Shown piece after piece: positions 21,226-33,635 of a DNA stretch of 64,000 nucleotides. Below the pieces are notes generated by a model. That model was not told the DNA's origin, did not search any database, and saw only the letters and a list, made by a program, of their open reading frames with translations. Positions within the stretch are counted from its first letter, which is position 1. The number at the start of each line of letters is the position of its first letter. Both the position numbers and the translations under genes were made by a program. Origin of the DNA: Cryptomeria japonica (Eukaryota > Streptophyta > Pinopsida > Cupressales > Cupressaceae); assembly GCF_030272615.1 (NCBI RefSeq), contig NW_026728925.1:64001-128000 (forward strand), read 5' to 3'.

Positions 21226-23615
21226 AACAATGATGCATAGAGTTACTGTGAATCCAACGCACATAACTAAGATTTTTCGCCACGGAAATCCGTGAGAGCT
21301 TTACATTATTTGGGTATTTTGTGGTCCATGGTGACAACGAGAAAGAGAAATATAATTAAATCCCTTGGACACTACTCGCTGACACATTTTGAAACCAGAA
21401 CGCTTTCATCCATCTGGATTGCGTAATATGTAATTATTTTTCTGTATTCAAGAATATACATATTCAGCCCAATCAAATCTTAAATATCAAATTTGTTTCA
21501 TTAAATATTCGTTTTCTAATTGTTCATTGTTTTCCACATTGAAGTTGGTGTGGTGGTAGCTCTAGTTTGTCGCAGAAATAACGTTTTCCTTTCTATTTCC
21601 CAATTATCATTAATCTTTTAGTGGTAAACTATCAAACTTATATTGAGTCAAGTTTCCCTATTCCTCTTTGGATATCCCAATTACTTATACAAATTATACA
21701 TATTACTTATTTATACCGTTAATTTAAGTAGCATAGGTCAACTTCTTGTGATATGATTAGTCAAGCAAGGAACCAAGCTCTCCTCCTCAATTGTCATTAT
21801 TTTTAGTGAAAATTATTAGTAACAAAAAATGATACGTAGCATTATCTCAAAGGCATCATGCAAACCCTTCACATCTATCTATGCTACATAATGTTAATTC
21901 ACTACTCACCAAATGTGATATGGTCATAGTTTTTCCCTAAACAAAATCAACAACAATCAAAACTAATGGAATTTTAAACAAGTTAAACACTTATAAAATT
22001 AAAAAATGAAGCCATTAATGCAATGATTTCAAGAAAATAAAGCTATTTAGTAGTATTATTATAGCGAGAAGAATAAATGGATTTTATCTCTCTGTTTAGA
22101 ACAGATTTGCTTCTAAGGTGAAAATTTTGCAACTAATTTTCCTAAGGTATTTTGTCAAGTTCAATTAGAGGATATAAAATATTGGAGGTGCGTTTTATGT
22201 AGTGCAACTTTCTTGGTACTTGAACTTGACACAAAATAAAAGGATGTTTATGTGCAGTCAAGTATGTCAAGTAGTGCAACTTTCTTGGCAATTGAATTTG
22301 GTAATTTTTCTAAAGCCAACAAAGTATTTGTGCTTCTTATCTAACTATGAATTTTAGTTCCTTCAATTTTCTTTTAGTTTTGATAAAATCAAGAAAATGC
22401 TAACTCAATCATATAATATCTAATATTTTGAAGGATAAAGTGCCATGGCGTATGTAACCAATTCGCTAGAATGTTGGAGAAGTTTAAAAAACATATATTG
22501 AATGGTGTCCTAGCCAAAAGTAGGAATAATATTGAATTTGCTACAAGTAATTTTGGTCTATTGGATTATTTCATTAAAAAATTGCTTGAGACTTGCCTAA
22601 TGAATAAAAATTATATGTTTGGCCTTGCCAAAGTTATTATTTTTAATTGCTTCTTTTTTTAAAACTTTTTGGTTTTCATATGTAAGAAATATTATGTTAC
22701 TTGACCTAAGAAGTTAATTATTAAAAGGAGAAACTATTGTTTACAACTGAAAGTAAGTTAAAATTTCTTTTCTCTTGAATCCCAATATCCTTGAAGTTTT
22801 TAAACTTTCTCAGCTTACCGCTAAATATTATTTAGACAAGAATAGTGATAGGTTCAAGTAGTTCTTAAGGTATATAATCAATTCTAACATGAAATAAAAG
22901 GTGTTGGATTTTGTTTGAAGAAATAAATTAGAGCCCTTTGAAATTAAGCAATTTGATGGATATTTTAGATTATTTTTCTAGGTACTAGGAATGTACTATA
23001 AGAAGCAAATATGCATATGTCTAATGCGCCTTCTTGTAAATATCCAAAAACATATGTAAATAGAATATTTAATTATGAGGCAGGGGTTGTAGCGGGATTC
23101 CATAAATCTATTATAAATTTTAAAATAGCTTACCCTCCTTGTACTTTCATATAGTATCCACTCTTGCACACTTTATTGCAAGCCTTCTCTTTTGAATGGA
23201 CTAAGTAGTTAGGAAAGAAACTAGTTTTATACTTCATTTGTGTTAGACATGTTTTTATTGTCTAATTAAAAACAATGCAATTGGATATACATTTGTCTTG
23301 TAGAAGTTATAGATTTTTTATTATTTCTTTACTATCCTTATCCTTAATATACTAGGATTTATATAGCATAAGAATATCTAATTAAGTAATAAATTTTCTT
23401 AGTCCCCCTATTTATCTTTTTTGGTGAAATATTGATAAAATTTAGGATACAATATGTATCATGATTGAAGAACTATAACCATAATTATGGCTATCCTATA
23501 GTTCATCATTACTCGTCTACTTTTATGCCTAACCAAGTGATATCTCTAGTAATCATATGGTACATGTATGAGGTGGATAATATTTTATTTTAAGTAGCAT
23601 TAGAAAGATGGTTCC

Positions 23616-24422
23616 TATTAGAGTAAAAGGTTTTATTTACTAAATTAATTCAATCATATTGATTAATTAATTAAGTCACCTTTTCCTTTTCTCACTTAAG
23701 CTAAATTTAGGAAGCTTTTTGGGGAATTTAATAATTATTTTATTTCATGCATTCATCCCTTAGGGTTTGCTTTAGGGTTTTGATCTCCTTTATTAAACAA
23801 TTGATCTCATTGTAATTATTCATTCTGGCAAGTTAATTCATTTGTGATTCTTCTTGCAATTGTCTCCAATTATTCTTGCACTCTCTTGTTTGTAGGATTT
23901 TCTCTTGTACGTGGCAGGTATTTGCATGCAGGCGATTATTGGGCATTGTGGAATTCATCAATCATGAATTCTATCATGGTATCAGAAGTCCAGACCTGAT
24001 GCACCTCATTCATCAAATTTGATATTTTCCTTATGAAATTTTTTTGTTTGCATCTTGGGTCAATTCGAATCTCAAAATAAGATCTCTGAGGATTTGAAAA
24101 TTCACGTTTTTTTGTGACCAAGGGGGGCGCCTATTGTTTTGGACCACCACCACCAGTGGTTAGAGACCTCCTCCCCTCCCCGACTGCCCTCCACCACCTC
24201 ATGCCATCAACGGACCACCACCGCGCCACCAGTTTCATTGTTAGAAGCCTTTTTGAGCCTATTGGGATTTTTTTGTGATATTGGGAGCAAACAGAGGCGT
24301 TCTTCGATAAACCATATATTGAAGTAGAATTTATTTTAGATTTCATTTCTGGTTTGACCTTTTCTATTTTAGAATTGATGTAAACTTTTGTTTTAATCTT
24401 TTCTATTTTGTTTTAACCGTTA
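23616..24422 (+). mobile_element. Copia-type LTR fragment, unit 3
   Basis: Same fragment and junctions as the other units. Primer-binding-site-like motif at 23977-23988. Confidence 0.7.
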
Positions 24423-24596
24423 TCTCATCATACTAACTGCCAAAACGAACCTGAGGCAAAGATGCGTGATAAAGAGAGTATATTGTATTTATAAATAGAG
24501 TGCAAGCGTTTGTATAGGTCAAGAGTGATATTCGGTGAAAAAGGGTGAGATTCAAAGTAAAACAATGGAGCGTTGAATTGCAGCATTTTAAGAGGC
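24423..24596 (-). pseudogene. Third paralog remnant, unit 3
   Basis: TATA at 24486-24493, TTGACC at 24517-24522, Met-Met-Arg-stop at 24431-24420. A private base just beside the TATA box (ataaatagag) distinguishes it from unit 5. Confidence 0.75.
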
Positions 24597-27500
24597 TCGA
24601 GCTCAAAAGATGCTTTTATTTTTCTTGAACCAAACGATACAGTAGAAGTTCAATGCATTTTTGGTTTCACCATTTTTCTTTTCATACAACCCTTTATAAT
24701 TTATAAAAACGTTTTTCAATAAATTTTTAAATTTTAACCAAAATTGAAATGGTCAAGCAAAGAAAAAAAATGTTGAATAGCAGCAATGAGTATGCTGATC
24801 TTGAATGCTATTCATTATTGAAAAAGTGTCTTTGATGACAAAGTGGACGTTATGATAAGTACAATAATTGAAAGGATACAATTTTAAAGGAAAAATCTTC
24901 AGAATCCTATCATCTAAAGTATCATAAATTGATGGAACCTCAAACTGTACATTTTAAAATCTCTCCCAATGGGATGTTTCTTTTGAAATATTTTTTTTGT
25001 GTGCAAGGGTGAGCTAGTCATAGTTCTAGTCTTTTCATGACCCCTTTTCTCCCAAGTACAATAGTTTGGAGTTGAGATGCACTTTCTATTATTCCACTTT
25101 GGTTTTTTGTTCTTCCAATCATGGATCTTTAATTTACATCTTTATGTCTCTTTTACCATTTATTAATAGGTAACATTACTTTTTAGCTATATACCATCAT
25201 TTCATCCTTTCTAGTTGTCCTTTCCTTTATTGATGTTTTGTTATTAGCCTTAATAGCTTAATAATCTTTGATGAGTGACCACTTTAATGAATTGTCAAAA
25301 TTTATTTGTATCCCTTTGTTGTTATTGCATCTATATTCTTTTTTGTTTTCTATGAAGGAAAGTATAGTTAGAACCATTATGGTCCTTGTATCAAGTGTGC
25401 ATGTTATAATATGATAGATGATAACTTTCATTTTCTTTAAATGTCAATCTAACATCAACAAGAGCATCGCTTATCATAGAATCTACCCACCTATGTGGTA
25501 CAGTTGAAAGAACTAACATTTGGCTTGTTGCCAATAGAAATTTTCTATTTGTCTACATGTGTTCAATCCCTTTGTGAGATGTAAGAGGATCATTTGATAA
25601 TAATATGTCATGTTTCTCTAAAGACTTAAAAGGGAGTTTTTGTTTGAGATATCTCATTCTTTGTTGCTTGTGGCCTATGAATTTTTTATGTTGAGGTGTC
25701 CCCCTCCTCTTGTATTATGAGATTTTCCTTGTACCGACAAGTATATATTGATGTGTGATAAGATTCAACATATTTCCCACATCACTTCAACATATACTTG
25801 TTGCAGGAAGCATGTGCCAACTTCTTGTGATATGAGTGCTCCATACATACAACCAACCTCTCCTCTCCAATTGTCAATATTCTTAGTGACAAATAGCTGA
25901 AATGTGGCATTCTCTTCAATACATCACATAGGCTCTTCAAATCTATATGTGCTAGATAATTTTAATTCACCACTTAGCAATATGTGATATGGTAATAATT
26001 GTTTTCTCAAAGAAGATAAACAACAATCATGTAATGAAATTTTTAACAGGTTAAACACTTTGAAAAATTAAAAATTAAACCATTAATGCAATACATTAGA
26101 ACATGGGAATATGTTTTCCATGATTAGAGTGGGAAGAATAAATGGGTTGGTATAGCTCTCCATTGACTAATTTTCCTAATGTACTGTGTCAACTTCAAAA
26201 TAATGTTTGTATAGTTTTTCAATTCTATTTTATTTAGTGCAGCATTTCTAGTCTTTAAATTTGATGCAAAATGAAAGGGTTTCCATGTGCATTCAAGTAT
26301 GTCCTTAACTTCTCCTTTCATTATTAAAAAAAATATATTTTATCTATTTGAGAAAATTTCTTAAGAGGAAGATAAAAAAAAATTTGTGCTCGTTATCAAA
26401 CTATGATTTTTTGTTCCTTGGGAGATAGATAAAATTTGAGTGATTTGATGAGTTCCATAGAATGATAAACAAATTTGAAAAAGATAAAATTAATGGATGG
26501 TGTCCTAGCGATTCATTTCAAGAACATTCTTGAATTTAGGAAGAATATCAAATTTCCTATATGTAGATGGTATCTATTTGATTATTTATTTCACAAGTTT
26601 TTTGTGCCTAGCATAATGGATAATCATTATAGGTTTCACCTTGTCAATGTAATTATCCTTAATTTATTCCTTTGTGAATATTTGTTGGGTCTCATATGTA
26701 AGAAATACTATCATAAGACCCATGAAGTTAAATATTTAAAGAGGGTAGAGTTACTTACAAATACAAATAAATTAACAAGTTTTATTTGACCTAACTCCAT
26801 GTTTCACTAAAACTAATTCCTTATGAGCTTGCCACTAAATATGGTTGAGACATAATAGTCCTAGGGTGATTTACTTTTGGAGGCATATAATCAAGTCCAA
26901 TGTACAGTAAATAGTGTTGAAGACCTTCTCAAGAAATGAACTATAGCCCTTTGAAATTTACAAATTTGAGGGATATTTCAATTCAAATTATTACATATTA
27001 TGCTAGGTCCTAGAAATGTAGTGTAATTAATAAATATGCATATGTCTATGACGCTTGTTTTGAATGTTCATTTTTTTTAATGTAAATAGGCTATTTGAGT
27101 ATTTGGACCATGGATCATACAGGGAATATACAAATATATTATTAATTTTAAAATCACTTACCCTCCCTATATCTCCATATGGTATATCACCCTTTTTCAC
27201 ACTTTCTTGGAAGCCTTCTCTAGTTAATGGACAAAGTAGGTAGGAAATTAATGGGTTCTATACTTCATCTATGGTAAAGATGTAGTGTTTGTTTGAATGA
27301 ACCCTTTGTGGCTATATATACATTTCTCATCTAGAAATTGTAGAAATTTTTAGTATTTCTTTATTACCCTTATGTTGAATATATTACGATTTTTGTAGAA
27401 GAAGTCTGTCTAATTAAGTAATGAATTTACTTAGTACCCATATTTCTTCTTTTTGGGAAAAGGTTGATGATAATATAGGATACAATATGTATCACTATTG

Positions 27501-29325
27501 AAGAATTGTAATCAAAATTTATGTTTCTCCTATGGTTCCTCATTACTTGTTTATTTATAACCAACTAATAGTTATAGTAATCATATGGTACATGTATGAG
27601 GTGGATAAATTTCATTCTAAGTAGCATTAGAAAGATAGTTACAACATTACCAATTTGAAGCTGAGAACATCACTATATTATTAAGGGAGTCTTATGATCT
27701 TGTGGCTGGAATGGTGAAAGGTTATGGACTAAAATTGTATAAGAAAATATATTAAAATCCCAAGAATATTATTCATAGAGAGTTCACTAAAATATTGGAA
27801 GGTCTTTTAATAAGAATAAATAATTTGAAGGGGATTATTTGTGAAAAAAATCCATAAAAAACTGAGAGAGATGGTAGGATGGACAATATGGATAGGATGG
27901 TAGGAGCTGAGTTGATGTGGAAGTTGAATGATTTAGGGTATAAATGATGTTTCAATGATATCAAAGACACAATGAAGATATGATAGATTCTATAACTTTT
28001 AAGGTTGGGAAACACACACATAATAAACATGTATTTTTTCCATCCCATTGACGGTAGGAAGAATGTGATAATTAGGCATAGTAGCTTATGGATATTTTTG
28101 GAGACAATTTCATGGAAGATGTAAGGAAAAAAAAATGTTTATAATTCTTCTCTAATAAATCTCTATGGTAGCTAACTACCAATTAAAAGTGTAGAATTTT
28201 TGTGTGAAAAATGGAGATGAAACTCAAATAGCTAACTATCAATTGGCCAAAATATCTAGCTATACTATTGAGGACCAATTTATCATAAATGAGGCACTCA
28301 AGATAGTTGTCATATTTGTAGTATGTCACTAAAAAAAATGAAAAAGTGTAGGGGACCATGACGCAAAGCTTGAACATATTAAATCTTGGTCCCCACAAAA
28401 TGATTTGAAGCTTTAGGCAAAGCATATGGCCATGAATATTTTATAAAGGGAAAACACACCAGGGAACAATTATAGCTTGCTAATGTGATTGAATAGAACC
28501 CATTCAATGGTCTTGATTAAATTATTATTGTAAGAGAACTAAAGCTCTAAAGGGGAGCAAAGAATTTGACAATGTATGATTTTAATGTCAACATTATTAT
28601 GAAGGAAAAGGTTTCCACATTGTTTTGTTAGAATTCTATCAACTCTTGTTCATGATTCAAATTGTCTTGGCTTCATTAATATTTGGAATCAAATTAACTG
28701 TGTGCTAAGCACATTACTAAAACCTTTGAACAAGATGAAATTTGCAATGGCCTGCTTCATCGTGTTTTTCTTAATTTTCCTTTAAATTTTTACATTAAAA
28801 AAATTATATATTACATAAAAATTGGTAAACCCTAATATAATATTTGGAGTGACAAATATACATTATAATGTGTATTAAAGCTTTGTTCAGATCCAAACCA
28901 TAACGTACGGCCTGTTGTAGCAGGCTCATCATATAAGTTGTGTATGTTTTACAAAGCGCGATTAAAATCTTACTAATTTATAATCCTTTCAAGTATTATG
29001 GATAGGCCCTTTCTTAGTTTTCTCAAACACGTAACTTTTTGTGACACCATAGCAAAAGTCTGTTGAAATTTTTTATGTACCTTTCGTGAATCATATTTAA
29101 GATTTGATTAAACTGAATATGTATATTCTTCAATACAAATGAAATTATATCCACTCAAGATAGATGAAAGCGATCTGGCCTTTAAAATGTGTCCGTGGTT
29201 AGTCAATGGCGATAGATGATATTTCTCCCTATCACCGCAGATCTGGATTGAAAAATACGTAAATGTATACTGAGTATCCATGGCAGAATATCTTAATTAG
29301 GTGATTGGATCCACAATAAGTGTAT

Positions 29326-29526
29326 TCAACAGCAACTAGGATCTGGAATGTTGCCTTCACAGTTAGGACACGACGCTAACATCTCCACAATTTCAAGCAG
29401 ATTATCAATGCCTGCATTTGTATTCACTATTTTGTTGAGGATTGGTCGAGCAGAGACAGCGAGGGAAAACACAACGTTGAGCACAAGCAGCAGTGCCATA
29501 ACTTTCAGAAGCATCGATCTCGACAT
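29326..29526 (-). CDS. Gene A, unit 4 (66 aa secreted peptide precursor)
   Basis: Protein unchanged from unit 1, although unit 4 has several private changes within 3.7 kb. The nearest are in the 3' flank (tgtccgtgg near 29191). Confidence 0.75.
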   Translation of the reverse strand: MSRSMLLKVMALLLVLNVVFSLAVSARPILNKIVNTNAGIDNLLEIVEMLASCPNCEGNIPDPSCC

Positions 29527-30039
29527 ACTAATTGGCAGAATGAATGTTAACAAATGAAAAAACGTATTCGGTTTAGCGAGATAGAGAGCGAAGATCGAGA
29601 ATGGTGATGGATAAACAAGGAAAATCGTATTTATAGAGACACACGACGGCGTGTGAGTATGTTTGATCAAGTCAAAATTAAAATTTGTTCAACTAGGGTG
29701 ATATTCAAAGTAAAAAATGGCGCGTGGAACTGCAACATTTCAAGAGGCGACAAAGGGACTTTGAATACCAACATTGACTTATTCATATTGCACGTCAATT
29801 GTCTTCGCTTTCTATCAAGCATGAAAGCACCTTTACTACCAATATCACCAATTTCAATTTTGACCTATTCAAACACTTGCACTCCATCGTCCATCTCTAT
29901 AAATACGATTTACCTGGTTTATACATCACCATTCTCGATCTTCGCTCTCTATCTCTTAAAAAATTCACTCGGCTCTTCTTTCTTCATTTGTAAACCAATA
30001 CGTACGTTTCTTTGCTTGATATTCATTCTGGCAATTAGT
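29527..30039. promoter_or_regulatory. Bidirectional A/B promoter, unit 4
   Basis: TATA boxes at 29628-29635 (minus) and 29898-29905 (plus). TTGAC elements at 29670-29675 (minus) and 29860-29865 (plus). A private ctttactacc near 29833 falls between the remnant symmetry and the CCAATATCACC-type element of B. Confidence 0.6.
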
Positions 30040-30264
30040 ATGGAGAGATCGATTCATCTGAAAGTTATGGCAGTGCTGCTCATGCTCAACGCTATGGTTT
30101 TCCTCGCTGTCTCTGCTCGACCAATCCTGACGGAAAAAGTGAATACAAATGCAAGCGTGAACAACAATGATTCAATTGATAATCTGGTTGAAATTGTGGA
30201 GATGTTAGCATCTGGTTCTAACTGTTCAGGCAACATCAAAGATCCTAATTGCCGCAAAAGATAA
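30040..30264 (+). CDS. Gene B, unit 4 (74 aa secreted peptide precursor)
   Basis: Predicted precursor identical to unit 1 gene B. Confidence 0.75.
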   Translation: MERSIHLKVMAVLLMLNAMVFLAVSARPILTEKVNTNASVNNNDSIDNLVEIVEMLASGSNCSGNIKDPNCRKR

Positions 30265-32654
30265 AACAATGATGCATAGAGTTACTGTGAATCCAACGCA
30301 CATAACTAAGATTTTTCGCCACGGAAATCCGTGAGAGCTTTACATTATTTGGGTATTTTGTGGTCCATGGTGACAACGAGAAAGAGAAATATAATTAAAT
30401 CCCTTGGACACTACTCGCTGACACATTTTGAAACCAGAACGCTTTCATCCATCTGGATTGCGTAATATGTAATTATTTTTCTGTATTCAAGAATATACAT
30501 ATTCAGCCCAATCAAATCTTAAATATCAAATTTGTTTCATTAAATATTCGTTTTCTAATTGTTCATTGTTTTCCACATTGAAGTTGGTGTGGTGGTAGCT
30601 CTAGTTTGTCGCAGAAATAACGTTTTCCTTTCTATTTCCCAATTATCATTAATCTTTTAGTGGTAAACTATCAAACTTATATTGAGTCAAGTTTCCCTAT
30701 TCCTCTTTTGATATCCCAATTACTTATACAAATTATACATATTACTTATTTATACCGTTAATTTAAGTAGCATAGGTCAACTTCTTGTGATATGATTAGT
30801 CAAGCAAGGAACCAAGCTCTTCTCCTCAATTGTCATTATTTTTAGTGAAAATTATTAGTAACAAAAAATGATACGTAGCATTATCTCAAAGGCATCATGC
30901 AAACCCTTCACATCTATCTGTGCTACATAATGTTAATTCACTACTCACCAAATGTGATATGGTCATAGTTTTTCCCTAAACAAAATCAACAACAATCAAA
31001 ACTAATGGAATTTTAAACAAGTTAAACACTTATAAAATTAAAAAATGAAGCCATTAATGCAATGATTTCAAGAAAATAAAGCTATTTAGTACTATTATTA
31101 TAGCGAGAAGAATAAATGGATTTTATCTCTCTGTTTAGAACAGATTTGCTTCTAAGGTGAAAATTTTGCAACTAATTTTCCTAAGGTATTTTGTCAAGTT
31201 CAATTAGAGGATATAAAATATTGGAGGTGCGTTTTATGTAGTGCAACTTTCTTGGTACTTGAACTTGACACAAAATAAAAGGATGTTTATGTGCAGTCAA
31301 GTATGTCAAGTAGTGCAACTTTCTTGGCAATTGAATTTGGTAATTTTTCTAAAGCCAACAAAGTATTTGTGCTTCTTATCTAACTATGAATTTTAGTTCC
31401 TTGAATTTTCTTTTAGTTTTGATAAAATCAAGAAAATGCTAACTCAATCATATAATATCTAATATTTTGAAGGATAAAGTGCCATGGCGTATGTAACCAA
31501 TTCGCTAGAATGTTGGAGAAGTTTAAAAAACATATATTGAATGGTGTCCTAGCCAAAAGTAGGAATAATATTGAATTTGCTACAAGTAATTTTGGTCTAT
31601 TGGATTATTTCATTAAAAAATTGCTTGAGACTAGCCTAATGAATAAAAATTATATGTTTGGCCTTGCCAAAGTTATTATTTTTAATTGCTTCTTTTTTTA
31701 AAACTTTTTGGTTTTCATATGTAAGAAATATTATGTTACTTGACCTAAGAAGTTAATTATTAAAAGGAGAAACTATTGTTTACAACTGAAAGTAAGTTAA
31801 AATTTCTTTTCTCTTGAATCCCAATATCCTTGAAGTTTTTAAACTTTCTCAGCTTACCGCTAAATATTATTTAGACAAGAATAGTGATAGGTTCAAGTAG
31901 TTCTTAAGGTATATAATCAATTCTAACATGAAATAAAAGGTGTTGGATTTTGTTTGAAGAAATAAATTAGAGGCCTTTGAAATTAAGCAATTTGATGGAT
32001 ATTTTAGATTATTTTTCTAGGTACTAGGAATGTACTATAAGAAGCAAATATGCATATGTCTAATGCGCCTTCTTGTAAATATCCAAAAACATATGTAAAT
32101 AGAATATTTAATTATGAGGCAGGGGTTGTAGCGGGATTCCATAAATCTATTATAAATTTTAAAATAGCTTACCCTCCTTGTACTTTCATATAGTATCCAC
32201 TCTTGCACACTTTATTGCAAGCCTTCTCTTTTGAATGGACTAAGTAGTTAGGAAAGAAACTAGTTTTATACTTCATTTGTGTTAGACATGTTTTTATTGT
32301 CTAATTAAAAACAATGCAATTGGATATACATTTGTCTTGTAGAAGTTATAGATTTTTTATTATTTCTTTACTATCCTTATCCTTAATATACTAGGATTTA
32401 TATAGCATAAGAATATCTAATTAAGTAATAAATTTTCTTAGTCCCCCTATTTATCTTTTTTGGTGAAATATTGATAAAATTTAGGATACAATATGTATCA
32501 TGATTGAAGAACTATAACCATAATTATGGCTATCCTATAGTTCATCATTACTCGTCTACTTTTATGCCTAACCAAGTGATATCTCTAGTAATCATATGGT
32601 ACATGTATGAGGTGGATAATATTTTATTTTAAGTAGCATTAGAAAGATGGTTCC

Positions 32655-33461
32655 TATTAGAGTAAAAGGTTTTATTTACTAAATTAATTCAATCATATTG
32701 ATTAATTAATTAAGTCACCTTTTCCTTTTCTCACTTAAGCTAAATTTAGGAAGCTTTTTGGGGAATTTAATAATTATTTTATTTCATGCATTCATCCCTT
32801 AGGGTTTGCTTTAGGGTTTTGATCTCCTTTATTAAACAATTGATCTCATTGTAATTATTCATTCTGGCAAGTTAATTCATTTGTGATTCTTCTTGCAATT
32901 GTCTCCAATTATTCTTGCACTCTCTTGTTTGTAGGATTTTCTCTTGTACGTGGCAGGTATTTGCATGCAGGCGATTATTGGGCATTGTGGAATTCATCAA
33001 TCATGAATTCTATCATGGTATCAGAAGTCCAGACCTGATGCACCTCATTCATCAAATTTGATATTTTCCTTATGAAATTTTTTTGTTTGCATCTTGGGTC
33101 AATTCGAATCTCAAAATAAGATCTCTGAGGATTTGAAAATTCACGTTTTTTTGTGACCAAGGGGGGCGCCTATTGTTTTGGACCACCACCACCAGTGGTT
33201 AGAGACCTCCTCCCCTCCCCGACTGCCCTCCACCACCTCATGCCATCAACGGACCACCACCGCGCCACCAGTTTCATTGTTAGAAGCCTTTTTGAGCCTA
33301 TTGGGATTTTTTTGTGATATTGGGAGCAAACAGAGGCGTTCTTCGATAAACCATATATTGAAGTAGAATTTATTTTAGATTTCATTTCTGGTTTGACCTT
33401 TTCTATTTTAGAATTGATGTAAACTTTTGTTTTAATCTTTTCTATTTTGTTTTAACCGTTA
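32655..33461 (+). mobile_element. Copia-type LTR fragment, unit 4
   Basis: Indistinguishable by eye from the unit 2 copy. Primer-binding-site-like motif at 33016-33027. Confidence 0.7.
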
Positions 33462-33635
33462 TCTCATCATACTAACTGCCAAAACGAACCTGAGGCAAAG
33501 ATGCGTGATAAAGAGAGTATATTGTATTTATAAACAGAGTGCAAGCGTTTGTATAGGTCAAGAGTGATATTCGGTGAAAAAGGGTGAGATTCAAAGTAAA
33601 ACAATGGAGCGTTGAATTGCAGCATTTTAAGAGGC
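33462..33635 (-). pseudogene. Third paralog remnant, unit 4
   Basis: TATA at 33525-33532, TTGACC at 33556-33561, ATG at 33468-33470 followed by Met-Arg-stop, as in unit 2. Confidence 0.75.

Larger units (their letters stand above)
18083..27123. repeat. Tandem array unit 3 (9041 bp)
   Basis: Complete copy. Its first ~5.8 kb is almost indistinguishable from unit 5: both share ggctgcaatgg near 18666, ctatctatgc near 21876, gtagtattat near 22051, ccttcaattt near 22363 and gacttgcct near 22591. Its last part instead shares the ttccatgatta state near 26117 with unit 1, so the unit is a mosaic. Private bases include ataaatagag near 24493 and ggaaagtata near 25358. Confidence 0.97.
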
